64,000 bases of DNA, from NCBI RefSeq assembly GCF_000507245.1, contig NC_023035.1, forward strand, positions 2,271,501 through 2,335,500, given 5' to 3'. Origin of the DNA: Salinispira pacifica (GTDB taxonomy: Bacteria > Spirochaetota > Spirochaetia > DSM-27196 > Salinispiraceae). This document shows positions 9,911-17,380 of this stretch, piece by piece. Position numbers and translations under genes: made by a program. Positions within the stretch are counted from its first letter, which is position 1. Each line of letters starts with the position of its first letter. Below the pieces are notes generated by a model. That model saw only the letters and a list, made by a program, of their open reading frames with translations, had not been told where the DNA came from and did no database searches.

Positions 9911-9933
9911 TTTTTACAAGCTTTGGTGCACTG
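9911..9933 (-). repeat. Right terminal inverted repeat of the insertion sequence
   Basis: A 23-base arm, the exact reverse complement of 8536-8558. It lies 108 bases after the transposase stop. Confidence 0.9.
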
Positions 9934-9935
9934 TC

Positions 9936-9966
9936 AAAAAAAACCGACGGATTTCTCCGCCGGTTT
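9936..9966 (-). terminator. Rho-independent terminator of the rhodanese lipoprotein gene
   Basis: On the minus strand AAACCGGCGG pairs with CCGTCGGTTT (one mismatch) around a six-base loop and is followed by eight T's (A-run 9936-9943 on the plus strand). It lies about 50 bases beyond the stop at 10018. Confidence 0.85.
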
Positions 9967-10017
9967 ACTTGTCCCCGGCTTCATACCGCAGGGGACAACA
10001 TCAATTCAGTTGGCAAT

Positions 10018-10905
10018 TTAGAACAAGGTGAGTTCAAAGTTCTCATCGCCGAGAATCTTGTTATTTCCACTGTAGTTGGCAATTCCACCCACGTTGTACA
10101 CTTTGCTGTATCCGATCTCTTCAAGTGCAGACTTAACGTACCCTGCACGGGTGCCGGAACCGCACATCAGGAAAATTTCCCTGTCCTGGGCTCCGAAAAT
10201 ATTCTGCAGTTTTGCCCGGGATTCGATGTCTTCTGCGGAGAACTCCCAGCCGTTGTTACGAACCAGAGCGTTGTTATCGAGGTATTCAAAGAATGATACC
10301 AGTTCGAAACTGTCGATGTAGCCTGCGGTATACTTGTCGGCAACATTCCGCAGATCAACATATTTCGCACCGGGACGGTAGAGGTAGGAATCGATATTGT
10401 CCATTGTCACCTCTTCAGGGAGGGCTGCAACACCGGCATATTCACCGTCACCCAGAACCTTATTTTCACCGTCGTAATCCCGGATGCCTCCGGCATTATA
10501 GACCTTGCTGTATCCGAGATCTTCCAGGGCAGCTTTCACATACCCGGCACGGGTGCCTGAACCGCACATGAGAATGACCGCTTCATCTTTTTCACCGAAC
10601 ACGTTTTCCAGCATGGCGCTGCTCTCAATATCAGCTGAAGAAAATTCCCAGCCATTGTTGCGAACCAGAGCCCTGCCTTCCAGATATTCAAAAAACGGTA
10701 CCACTTCGAAGCCTTCGATGTAGCCGCCGCTGAACATATCGGAGAAGTTCCGAAGATCGATAAGTCGGGCGTCTGCATCAAGATAGGAATCGATATTTCC
10801 CATACTGATATCTTCATTACCGCTGAGTTCAGCAGCTGAACCTCCGCAGCTGATAAGGCTTACGGCAATCATTAAACCTGCAAGTACAATTGCGAGTTTT
10901 TTCAT
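10018..10905 (-). CDS. Tandem rhodanese-like domain lipoprotein
   Basis: A 295-residue predicted lipoprotein: signal peptide with lipobox LISC, Cys20. Two repeated rhodanese-like domains follow (about 33-155 and 165-295), each with an active-site loop LMCGSGTRAGYVK; the cysteines are Cys114 and Cys248. The repeats are highly alike, so this is an internal duplication. Single rhodanese domains carry persulfide sulfur; an exported two-active-site form may handle sulfur or disulfide chemistry in the envelope, but the substrate is unknown. The start is the ATG at 10903-10905, with GAGGAG about 8 bases upstream; longer in-frame starts lack such a site. The FMN-bind-like lipoprotein gene lies upstream on the same strand, 144 bases away. 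Confidence 0.85.
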   Translation of the reverse strand: MKKLAIVLAGLMIAVSLISCGGSAAELSGNEDISMGNIDSYLDADARLIDLRNFSDMFSGGYIEGFEVVPFFEYLEGRALVRNNGWEFSSADIESSAMLENVFGEKDEAVILMCGSGTRAGYVKAALEDLGYSKVYNAGGIRDYDGENKVLGDGEYAGVAALPEEVTMDNIDSYLYRPGAKYVDLRNVADKYTAGYIDSFELVSFFEYLDNNALVRNNGWEFSAEDIESRAKLQNIFGAQDREIFLMCGSGTRAGYVKSALEEIGYSKVYNVGGIANYSGNNKILGDENFELTLF

Positions 10906-11049
10906 GTAATATCTCCTCTTGTCCGGAATCATCACAGATTCCGGAAAATCATCATTGGTATGGTGCATCGTCTCGGGATTCCCCCCTGATTCTGCCGGGC
11001 GTCCTCAGCACGGACGATGCGTTAACGTCATTTTGCTGCGGGCATCTTC

Positions 11050-11640
11050 TTACATATACCGTTCGTTGTGGTATTCGAACAGTCCCTGAAGCATGCGCAC
11101 TGCATTATTGGGGGTAACGGTAGCGCCGGTGTAGGCATCCACTTCCCCATGCATGGGCTCGATGGCATTAATATCTTCCTGGGTTCCGCCCATAAGATTG
11201 TCTTCGGTGTACTGCATCAGCAGTTCGTGGGCAGGTATTCCGTCCCAGGTTACATAGCTGTCACCGTACATTCCTGCGGTGTAGTGACCGCTGGAGTCAT
11301 CATCCCAGGAGATAAATGTTACTGATCCGTCTTCCTTGCTGAGTTCAACGTAAGCCACCGACCAGTAGTTCACCTGGGGTCCACGGCAGGTACAGGCAAT
11401 ATACACAACCTGATACTTAACGGTTTCAAGCTGTTCGTACTCGAAGGGAACGAAAGCAACCATTTCCGTTTCTTCCTCATGTCCGTTTACGTGAGTATAG
11501 TAGAATGCGTTTTCAACAAGAATTCCCTCACCCGAAGCCGCTTCCTGGGTTTCCGCTGATTGATTGTCTGAATCCGATCCGCACGATACAAGAACTGCAG
11601 CTGCAACCAGCAGTACTGCAATAAGGAATGCTTTTTTCAC
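11050..11640 (-). CDS. FMN-bind-like lipoprotein with a candidate flavinylation site
   Basis: A 196-residue predicted lipoprotein: signal peptide with lipobox LVSC, Cys20. The C-terminal region contains DAYTGATVT (Asp168-Thr174), matching the D-x-x-S/T-G-A-T motif in FMN_bind proteins to which ApbE attaches FMN, probably at Thr174. A CTC pair (Cys83, Cys85) is also present. Proteins of this type work in extracytoplasmic electron transfer. The start is GTG at 11640 with AGGAGA correctly spaced upstream. The promoter overlaps a 44-bp perfect palindrome. No apbE is in the window, so flavinylation is inferred from the motif. Confidence 0.65.
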   Translation of the reverse strand: MKKAFLIAVLLVAAAVLVSCGSDSDNQSAETQEAASGEGILVENAFYYTHVNGHEEETEMVAFVPFEYEQLETVKYQVVYIACTCRGPQVNYWSVAYVELSKEDGSVTFISWDDDSSGHYTAGMYGDSYVTWDGIPAHELLMQYTEDNLMGGTQEDINAIEPMHGEVDAYTGATVTPNNAVRMLQGLFEYHNERYM

Positions 11641-11660
11641 AAGCTTCTCCTATTTCTGAG

Positions 11661-11704
11661 TAATATACTTATATAGATAAATAATTATCTATATAAGTAT
11701 ATTA
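11661..11704. promoter_or_regulatory. 44-bp perfect palindrome starting at the -10 of the FMN-bind lipoprotein promoter
   Basis: The arms 11661-11680 (TAATATACTTATATAGATAA) and 11685-11704 are exact reverse complements separated by ATAA. On the minus strand the right arm begins with a -10 TAATAT (11699-11704), with a -35 TTGCTA at 11722-11727 and a 17-base spacer. The palindrome therefore covers the -10 and transcription start, ending 20 bases before the GTG. It could be an operator or form a 5' RNA hairpin. Confidence 0.75.
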
Positions 11705-11804
11705 GGACATAGCTGCGTTTTTAGCAAGCTATATTTCACAATTTGGTGCAAAAATTTATTTAAATTCCTACTAATATATTTTTATAACAATCATACCGTT
11801 TTAT

Positions 11805-11820
11805 TGTGAACCTTTTCACA
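11805..11820. promoter_or_regulatory. CRP/FNR-family-like site TGTGA-N6-TCACA
   Basis: TGTGAACCTTTTCACA is a perfect match to the E. coli CRP half-site arrangement, in the divergent region between the FMN-bind lipoprotein and thioredoxin genes. It lies about 78 bases upstream of the lipoprotein -35 and about 110 bases upstream of the other promoter. The regulator in this organism is unknown. Confidence 0.55.
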
Positions 11821-11928
11821 TAAATAATCATGATAGTCCTTCGTTATTTCCGGTGATGAAATTTCTCCACCCTGGAAGAACTTGCCTTTTGCCCATGGGC
11901 TGCATATGTTATGGCTCCGGAAAAGGTA

Positions 11929-11937
11929 TGATATAAT
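11929..11937 (+). promoter_or_regulatory. Extended -10 promoter of the thioredoxin-like gene
   Basis: TGATATAAT is a consensus extended -10 element, 43 bases upstream of the ATG at 11981. The corresponding -35 (near 11909-11914) is weak, as is common with extended -10 promoters. Confidence 0.55.
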
Positions 11938-11980
11938 CTGATTCATACCCGATTGCACATTCCGATTACGAGGTGAATAT

Positions 11981-12589
11981 ATGGATTATCTGACAACTCT
12001 CAGCGATGAATATTTCAACAAAGGCATGACAATGGATGAGTATGTCTCCGGTGCCAGAAACTACCGGAGCTTTGTGCGGCAGCTCATGGAAAAGGCAGAA
12101 GTGAAGGACAATCAGGTTCAGCGCCTGCAGGAGCTGAAGAAGAATCTTGGAGAACTTCGGGTCACGGTGAATACCGAAGACTGGTGCGGTGACTGGGCCT
12201 GCAACGCACCCATTCTTGGGAAGCTTTTCTCGGAAGCGGGAGTGGAAATGAGAATATTTCGCGGTTCGGAATTTCCCTTGCTGAAAGAACGGTACGAACG
12301 GGACGGAGATGATCACATACCTGCCGTTTCAATCTGGAATCGGAACGGGGACGAAATGATCCGCTGGATTGAGGCTCCTGCAGCGGTTGCAGAAAAAAAG
12401 GATCGTTGGAAGAAGGAACATCCGGAATTCACCCGGACCTATGCCCTTCAGAAGGAGGATCCGAAGGCAAAAAAAGAATTTGCCGTGATGTATCGGAATT
12501 TTCTTGATATGATGGGCGAGTGGTACAGCTCGGGCATGTGGGATGAGACTGTGCGGGAAATACTTGAAAAACTGGAGAAACAGCAATGA
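11981..12589 (+). CDS. Thioredoxin-fold protein (Thioredoxin_9-like)
   Basis: A 202-residue cytoplasmic protein with no signal peptide. The core TVNTEDWCGDWACNAP places Cys69 and Cys74 in a widened WCxxxxC motif at the end of the first strand, followed by a thioredoxin-like IPAVSIWN cis-proline segment about 45 residues later. The N-terminal helix and charged C-terminus resemble the small thioredoxin-like family Thioredoxin_9. A disulfide or low-molecular-weight thiol redox role is likely, without a known partner. Its last four bases overlap the start of the SDR gene (ATGA), so the two form an operon. Confidence 0.75.
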   Translation: MDYLTTLSDEYFNKGMTMDEYVSGARNYRSFVRQLMEKAEVKDNQVQRLQELKKNLGELRVTVNTEDWCGDWACNAPILGKLFSEAGVEMRIFRGSEFPLLKERYERDGDDHIPAVSIWNRNGDEMIRWIEAPAAVAEKKDRWKKEHPEFTRTYALQKEDPKAKKEFAVMYRNFLDMMGEWYSSGMWDETVREILEKLEKQQ

Positions 12590-13458
12590 ACCCAGAACAG
12601 GATTCGATGAACGATGAGACGGTGCTGATCACCGGAGCAAACAGCGGCGTGGGCTTTGAAACCGCCAAGGCCCTGGCGCTGAAAGGTGCCAGGGTGATCG
12701 CAGGCTGCAGAAATATGGAGAAAGGCAGGCGGGCGGTTGAAGAAATTATCAGCTTCAGCGGAAATGATAAGGTCACTCTTTTGGAGATCGACCTGAGCAG
12801 TCTCGAATCGGTCCGGAATGCCGCTGCACGGGTTCTGGATGACGTACAGGTGCTGGATGTGCTGATAAACAATGCGGGAATTATTACCCAGGAGCGGGAA
12901 ATCAGTGCCGACGGATATGAGCTCCAGTTTGCCACAAATCACCTGGGTCATTTTCTCCTCACGAATATGCTGTTGCCCATTATTATCCCCTCCTCCCGGG
13001 CGCGGATTATCAATCTATCCTCCGGGGCGCATTTCATGGGTAAAATTCATTTCGATGATCTCATGCTGGAGAACGGATTCAAGCCCTTCAAGGCATACGG
13101 TCAGTCAAAACTTGCAAATATTCTGTTTACCCGGTCATTGATGCACCATTTCGGACACCGGGGTATTCGTGCAAACAGCGTTCATCCCGGATTTGTGAAC
13201 ACCAATTTCGGAAAGAGCCGGTCATCCGAAAAGATTCACGGATTCCTGGACTGGTTTACCAATTTCGGCAAGTCCCCGGAAAAGGGCGCAGAAACCAGCG
13301 TCTGGCTCGCCTCTTCCCCTGAGGCAGGTGAATATTCCGGAGAGTATTTTGTCCGCTGTAAACCTGCCCGCACCAGCAAGGGTGCCAAGGATATGGCCGC
13401 GGCGGAAAAGCTCTGGCATGTAAGTGAGGAACTCACCGGACTGCCGGGTCTCCAGTGA
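12586..13458 (+). CDS. Short-chain dehydrogenase/reductase, retinol dehydrogenase-like
   Basis: A 290-residue classical SDR. The cofactor loop TGANSGVG (about residues 17-24) with a following Arg-rich CRN suggests NADP(H). NNAG and the active-site YGQSK (Tyr/Lys) are present, with the catalytic serine in INLSSGAH. The sequence is closest in style to the retinol dehydrogenase/WW-oxidoreductase-like group, whose bacterial substrates are mostly unknown. It overlaps the upstream thioredoxin-like gene by four bases. The stop is followed 33 bases later by the convergent C45-type gene. Confidence 0.85.
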   Translation: MNPEQDSMNDETVLITGANSGVGFETAKALALKGARVIAGCRNMEKGRRAVEEIISFSGNDKVTLLEIDLSSLESVRNAAARVLDDVQVLDVLINNAGIITQEREISADGYELQFATNHLGHFLLTNMLLPIIIPSSRARIINLSSGAHFMGKIHFDDLMLENGFKPFKAYGQSKLANILFTRSLMHHFGHRGIRANSVHPGFVNTNFGKSRSSEKIHGFLDWFTNFGKSPEKGAETSVWLASSPEAGEYSGEYFVRCKPARTSKGAKDMAAAEKLWHVSEELTGLPGLQ

Positions 13459-13491
13459 TGTTTTCCGGGTGATTTTCCCGGATACTGAATT

Positions 13492-15600
13492 TCAGCCCAG
13501 ATGTTTCAGGGCTGAGAGGATTGCCGAAAAATCAACCTGTACCCAGCTGTCGTTATAAAACCCCCATATACTGGAAAATTTCAGGTCGGTCAGATCCAGA
13601 ATACTGATGCTGCCGTTGATTTCCAGCTGTGAGGGTTCGGTAAGCGGTGTACCGTGTTTTGCGGTATATTTGGATCCGTAAAAATCATAGCTTTCAGACC
13701 GGGCGTAGCTGCCGTCGGAATTCCGCAGATACTCATCATCCTGCGGATGGGACGCGTAGCTCTTTTCAAAGGGATTGAGATAATCGATCATCTGCCTGGC
13801 GCTTGTGAAATCAAGTTTGGATGATTCGGCACGCTGTTTCCAGAATTTCTGATTCAGCAGATCGTAGCGGTACTGACTCTCAGCATCATTTTTTTGGATA
13901 TGCTGAAGTTCTCCGATCCAGGCATTCATGGACAGCAGCCTCATCTGGGGACTGATATAATGGTTACTCACCATAATGCAGTCCGGGAGAATCCGTTCAC
14001 CGGGAAAAAAGAATACCGAGGGAACGATGTAATCCTTTTCATGCCCCGGCGACAGATGAATTCGGCGGATATCCCGGGAGCTGACAAACATTCCTCCGGG
14101 CTGATTCATTTCAGGTTGATATTCGAGCCCGAACAGTCTGAAAAGATTGCGGTTCTGGGATTCCAGGTTCAGCTCAACAGGTTCATCGTTCATCCAGCGC
14201 ACCACCATCCCCCGGCGAAACGGCCTTTGAAGATCATAGGAATCCAGATCTGCCGGGTCGGGCAGACAGCCCTCTTCATTCAGCAATCGCGGGGGAAGGT
14301 ATTCGAAAAAATCCCGTTTCTGAAAACAATCCCCGGTCTCCATGACACAGGCGGAGGGGTAGTTGTACCGAGGACTCAATTTCCCCGCCGGGGCCGCCCC
14401 GTGGTTCCCCTCCACGGTCTGAGGCACTTCGGCAAAGTCAGGGTGCACGTCGCCCTGAGCTGCAGGATACAGATAGCTCACCCCTCTGTTATCCCGGCTG
14501 ATACACTCCACCAGATCCGGGAGACTTCGGTTGTTTTGAAGGGCATGGCGGACCAGAAGGAGGGAATTCAGCCCCGGTACCCCCCGGCGCACATTTCCAC
14601 CGGCGGCCAGATGCACCCCCATGGAGAGCCCGTAGGGATTCAGCCCCACCACAGATCCTGCGAAGCCCGGTGCACCGAACCCCAGATAGGGTGCAGATCC
14701 CTCCTGGTTATACAGAAGATATGCTCCGGTGCGGTTAAACACATCACAGGTGCTGAACATAAAATCCCTGCCGAAGAGCATGTGACCGTTTTGGGTCATT
14801 GTTCCCTGTGCAGCAAAGGAATTGCAGGATAAGGGGTCCTGATACTCTTCCAGACGGTACTGCAGGCCCAGAAAACCGGCCACATCGTATACGTAAGAAA
14901 GAATGGTATCCACACCATAATTCAGGGCAACCAGATCCCGGAACAAGACAGGACGGGACTTCCGTGCTCCCCGGTACATGCCGTACATCTCTTCACTCAG
15001 TTCCCAGGGAATATTGTGCATGCTCACAGCAGATCGGAGAAACACCAGTTCAGTGAGCAGATTTCCAACCACTTTCCGGAAACTGGGCCATTTTTTCAAT
15101 CCGAAGGTGGAGAAGATCACATTGTTGCTGTATTCCCTGCTCATGGCAAGAATGTTGTCGGGGGCAAGAATTCCCATGAGGAAACCGGCCTGGGCGGGAC
15201 GGCCCTCCAGGTAGTAGAGATACTTTTCGCTGCTGCCCTGTGGAATCGAGAAGGCCCTTCGCCCGTCGGCCTCAACGGCAACCAGGCGGCTGGAGTTGAA
15301 CCCGTCCTTCTCCAGCTGCCGGATAAGAGGATCATACCGGGGCGGCAGGGTACAGCGGTACTTTTGCAGCACGGAACGGCGGCCGATGGTAAAGCGGTTC
15401 ATGTTCCTGATATCTTTTCGTGCGGAGGGGTGGAACAGGGAAAACATGAACGATACCAGCAGCCTGTAGCCGTGGGTAAACTGGTCAATGAATGTAAGGA
15501 CAGCCGCAAGAATCAAAAAGGCAAGCACCGATAATGCAGATACCAGACCGTAGAGCAGCCGGGGAAGAGTCCAATACATTTCAAAGGGCCGCTGTTTCAT
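13492..15600 (-). CDS. Membrane-anchored C45-type Ntn-hydrolase-like protein
   Basis: A 702-residue protein. A strong hydrophobic segment near residues 15-40 suggests a membrane anchor. The middle contains SCNSFAAQGTMTQNG followed by LFGRDFMF, the pattern around the nucleophilic cysteine (about Cys259) and arginine of peptidase family C45 (acyl-CoA:6-aminopenicillanate acyltransferase-like), then VGLNPYGLSMGVH. Normally this cysteine becomes N-terminal by self-cleavage, here after an unusually long ~258-residue propart. Acyl-amide or peptide amide hydrolysis is expected; the substrate is unknown. The ATG at 15598-15600 is preferred, with GGAGG five bases upstream. The gene stands alone, convergent with the SDR gene. 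Confidence 0.7.
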   Translation of the reverse strand: MKQRPFEMYWTLPRLLYGLVSALSVLAFLILAAVLTFIDQFTHGYRLLVSFMFSLFHPSARKDIRNMNRFTIGRRSVLQKYRCTLPPRYDPLIRQLEKDGFNSSRLVAVEADGRRAFSIPQGSSEKYLYYLEGRPAQAGFLMGILAPDNILAMSREYSNNVIFSTFGLKKWPSFRKVVGNLLTELVFLRSAVSMHNIPWELSEEMYGMYRGARKSRPVLFRDLVALNYGVDTILSYVYDVAGFLGLQYRLEEYQDPLSCNSFAAQGTMTQNGHMLFGRDFMFSTCDVFNRTGAYLLYNQEGSAPYLGFGAPGFAGSVVGLNPYGLSMGVHLAAGGNVRRGVPGLNSLLLVRHALQNNRSLPDLVECISRDNRGVSYLYPAAQGDVHPDFAEVPQTVEGNHGAAPAGKLSPRYNYPSACVMETGDCFQKRDFFEYLPPRLLNEEGCLPDPADLDSYDLQRPFRRGMVVRWMNDEPVELNLESQNRNLFRLFGLEYQPEMNQPGGMFVSSRDIRRIHLSPGHEKDYIVPSVFFFPGERILPDCIMVSNHYISPQMRLLSMNAWIGELQHIQKNDAESQYRYDLLNQKFWKQRAESSKLDFTSARQMIDYLNPFEKSYASHPQDDEYLRNSDGSYARSESYDFYGSKYTAKHGTPLTEPSQLEINGSISILDLTDLKFSSIWGFYNDSWVQVDFSAILSALKHLG

Positions 15601-15756
15601 ATCAGCCTCCAAACGAAGAGATACAGCACCGCCGTCCCGGGATGTGAGAAAACCGTAATAATTCGGATTCGCGGTGCTGATATATCAACTATACTGGAGA
15701 CTATTTAAAAAATCCATGTTCATGGCGGAGAACCGGTCTCTTCATTGGCTTTAAGG

Positions 15757-15784
15757 GCCGGACGTTTCCCGGCTGATGTCCGGC
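15757..15784 (-). terminator. Weak hairpin downstream of the ectoine operon
   Basis: GCCGGAC and GTCCGGC pair with a 14-base loop, about 70 bases beyond the aspartokinase stop. No T-tract follows on the minus strand, so it may be a 3' RNA-stabilising hairpin or a Rho-dependent end. Confidence 0.3.
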
Positions 15785-15851
15785 AGTTTGAAGAGAGTTT
15801 GCAGGGCTCTCCGTATGAAGGCTCCCTCCGCTGCGTTATCGGAATATCAAT

Positions 15852-17363
15852 CTATTGGGCCAGGGTAATTGCCCTGCCGTGATCATGAACTTCCACCAAT
15901 CGGGAGTGGAGCGACTTAACGGCCTGATCAAAATCATCTTCTGCAATCACAAAGCGCATTTCAACCTGCCGCATGCTCTGATGTACCGACAACACATTAA
16001 TATTGCTTTCCGCCAGGCTGCGCACAGACTGGGAGAGCATGCCGGCTTCGCTCATATCGGTTCCGATCACCGAAACGATGCTCACCTTCTTCTGATCAAC
16101 CTCGGCTTCCGGGAACATCTCTTCGATCACCGACCGGATACGCTTTACCACCTTCAGGCTGGCGGCGAGATAATGGGTAACCGTGTTGGCGTTGATATCC
16201 TTTGCCACGGTATAGATCCGCATTTTCTTAATGAGATTGAGAATCTCCTGTTCATAGCGGCCCACATTACCCGCCATCTCCTGATCAAAAACTTCAAGGG
16301 CGTACACTCCCCGGCGTCCAGCTATAATTTCAACCATGGGAGAATCGCTGCTGTAGTCGGTGGTGATCAATGTCCCGGTATGTTCGGGCTCAAAGGTGTT
16401 CTTCACACGCAGAGGGATATTCTTCTTCCGCAACCCCTTTGCCGCCTTGGGATGAATGGCTTCCATTCCCAGATTGGCAAGATGATCCGCCACGTCGTAG
16501 TTTGTACGTCCAATGGGCACCGCATTCTCCTCGCCCACAAGTTTGGGGTCGGCGCTGCTGAGATGAAACTCTTTATGAATAACGGCCTCACGGGCGCCGG
16601 TGAGCACTGCAATCCGGCTGAAGGTCATCTCGCTGTAACCTCTGTCGAAGGTTGCCATCAGGCCGTTCTCGCTATGGGCATAGCCGGTGGCGATGGGCAG
16701 TTCCGTCTCAAGATCAACCGGGCTGAATGCCTGAATAATCCGCTCGTCCAGGGGAATGTGGCTGCTGGTCTGCCATCCTGTCAGATCCACGAAACGGGCA
16801 TTTACCCCGTCTCTGCGCAGTAGAGCGGCCATATTCCAGGCGCTGTGGGCTTCACCGATGCTGGCAAGCATTTCACGAACTGTGGAAAGGTGTTCGTCCA
16901 GGGAAAAATGTCCGTGGCGGCACAGACGGTCCAGGTCGGTAAGGCAGCCTGAAGCGGATGCAAGGCGGGCATCGATGAAGCGGTTCGCTTCCTCAAGAAG
17001 CTCCCCTTCCCCGAAAAAATTCTTGTTGATGCGGTAGAGAAGGATTTTCAGTTCGCGGAAGGCCTGGTGCCAGCTGTCCTCTCCGGTGCTGTTGGCAAAA
17101 AGGCTGAAAATTCCCGGCTTGCCGTTTTTTTTGTGTTCGAGAAGCTTATCGGTAATTCCGCCGTATGCGGAAACCACCAGAATCCTCTGGTACAGGGAAT
17201 CTCCTGAGGCCGGTTTTTTTACAATATTATCCCGGACCGCGGCGTAATTGCTCATGGAAGTTCCGCCGATTTTCTCGACGGTATGAACACCCCGATTCCC
17301 CGATGCCTGATCGCTTTCCGATGAGGGGGTATCCTGTAATGACTGAATCTGTATCTCTTTCAT
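15852..17363 (-). CDS. ask: Ectoine-pathway aspartate kinase (Ask_Ect)
   Basis: A 503-residue aspartokinase making aspartyl phosphate, the first step toward L-2,4-diaminobutyrate and ectoine. VEKIGGTSMSN near the N-terminus is the ATP-site KxGGTS motif; two ACT-type segments fill the C-terminus (KVSIVSVIGTDMSEAGMLSQSV; NINVLSVHQSMRQVEMRFVIAEDD). Its position as last gene of ectABCD and its size match the specialised Ask_Ect enzymes, which escape feedback by lysine and threonine. It starts 17 bases after the ectD stop, with GAGAG upstream of the ATG. The role as the operon's dedicated enzyme is inferred from context. Confidence 0.93.
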   Translation of the reverse strand: MKEIQIQSLQDTPSSESDQASGNRGVHTVEKIGGTSMSNYAAVRDNIVKKPASGDSLYQRILVVSAYGGITDKLLEHKKNGKPGIFSLFANSTGEDSWHQAFRELKILLYRINKNFFGEGELLEEANRFIDARLASASGCLTDLDRLCRHGHFSLDEHLSTVREMLASIGEAHSAWNMAALLRRDGVNARFVDLTGWQTSSHIPLDERIIQAFSPVDLETELPIATGYAHSENGLMATFDRGYSEMTFSRIAVLTGAREAVIHKEFHLSSADPKLVGEENAVPIGRTNYDVADHLANLGMEAIHPKAAKGLRKKNIPLRVKNTFEPEHTGTLITTDYSSDSPMVEIIAGRRGVYALEVFDQEMAGNVGRYEQEILNLIKKMRIYTVAKDINANTVTHYLAASLKVVKRIRSVIEEMFPEAEVDQKKVSIVSVIGTDMSEAGMLSQSVRSLAESNINVLSVHQSMRQVEMRFVIAEDDFDQAVKSLHSRLVEVHDHGRAITLAQ

Positions 17364-17380
17364 AATATCTCTCTTCGTTT

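Larger units (their letters stand above)
8536..9933 (+). mobile_element. Complete insertion sequence, 1398 bp, with perfect 23-bp terminal inverted repeats
   Basis: The ends are perfect inverted repeats. The left end (8536-8558) begins CAGTGCACCAAAGCTTGT followed by A5; the right end (9911-9933) is its exact reverse complement. One transposase gene fills the element. The right end lies two bases from the T-tract of the terminator of the rhodanese gene, and both flanks are A/T-rich. No convincing target-site duplication was found (left flank ...AAAAATTT, right flank TCAAAAAA...). Intact ends and an intact ORF suggest a recent, possibly active copy. Confidence 0.9.
11641..11980. other. 340-bp divergent regulatory region
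   Basis: AT-rich intergenic region between the minus-strand lipoprotein gene and the plus-strand thioredoxin/SDR pair. It holds the 44-bp palindrome with its promoter, the TGTGA-N6-TCACA site and the extended -10 promoter. No coding potential was seen. Confidence 0.7.

Noticed and set aside
13464-13482. Terminator between the SDR and C45-type genes
   Set aside because: TCCGGG/CCCGGA forms only a six-base stem and no T-run follows on either strand.
15855-16823. 322-codon frame opposite the aspartokinase gene
   Set aside because: Mirror-image frame of a clearly conserved gene in GC-rich DNA; composition is His/Asn-rich without a domain.
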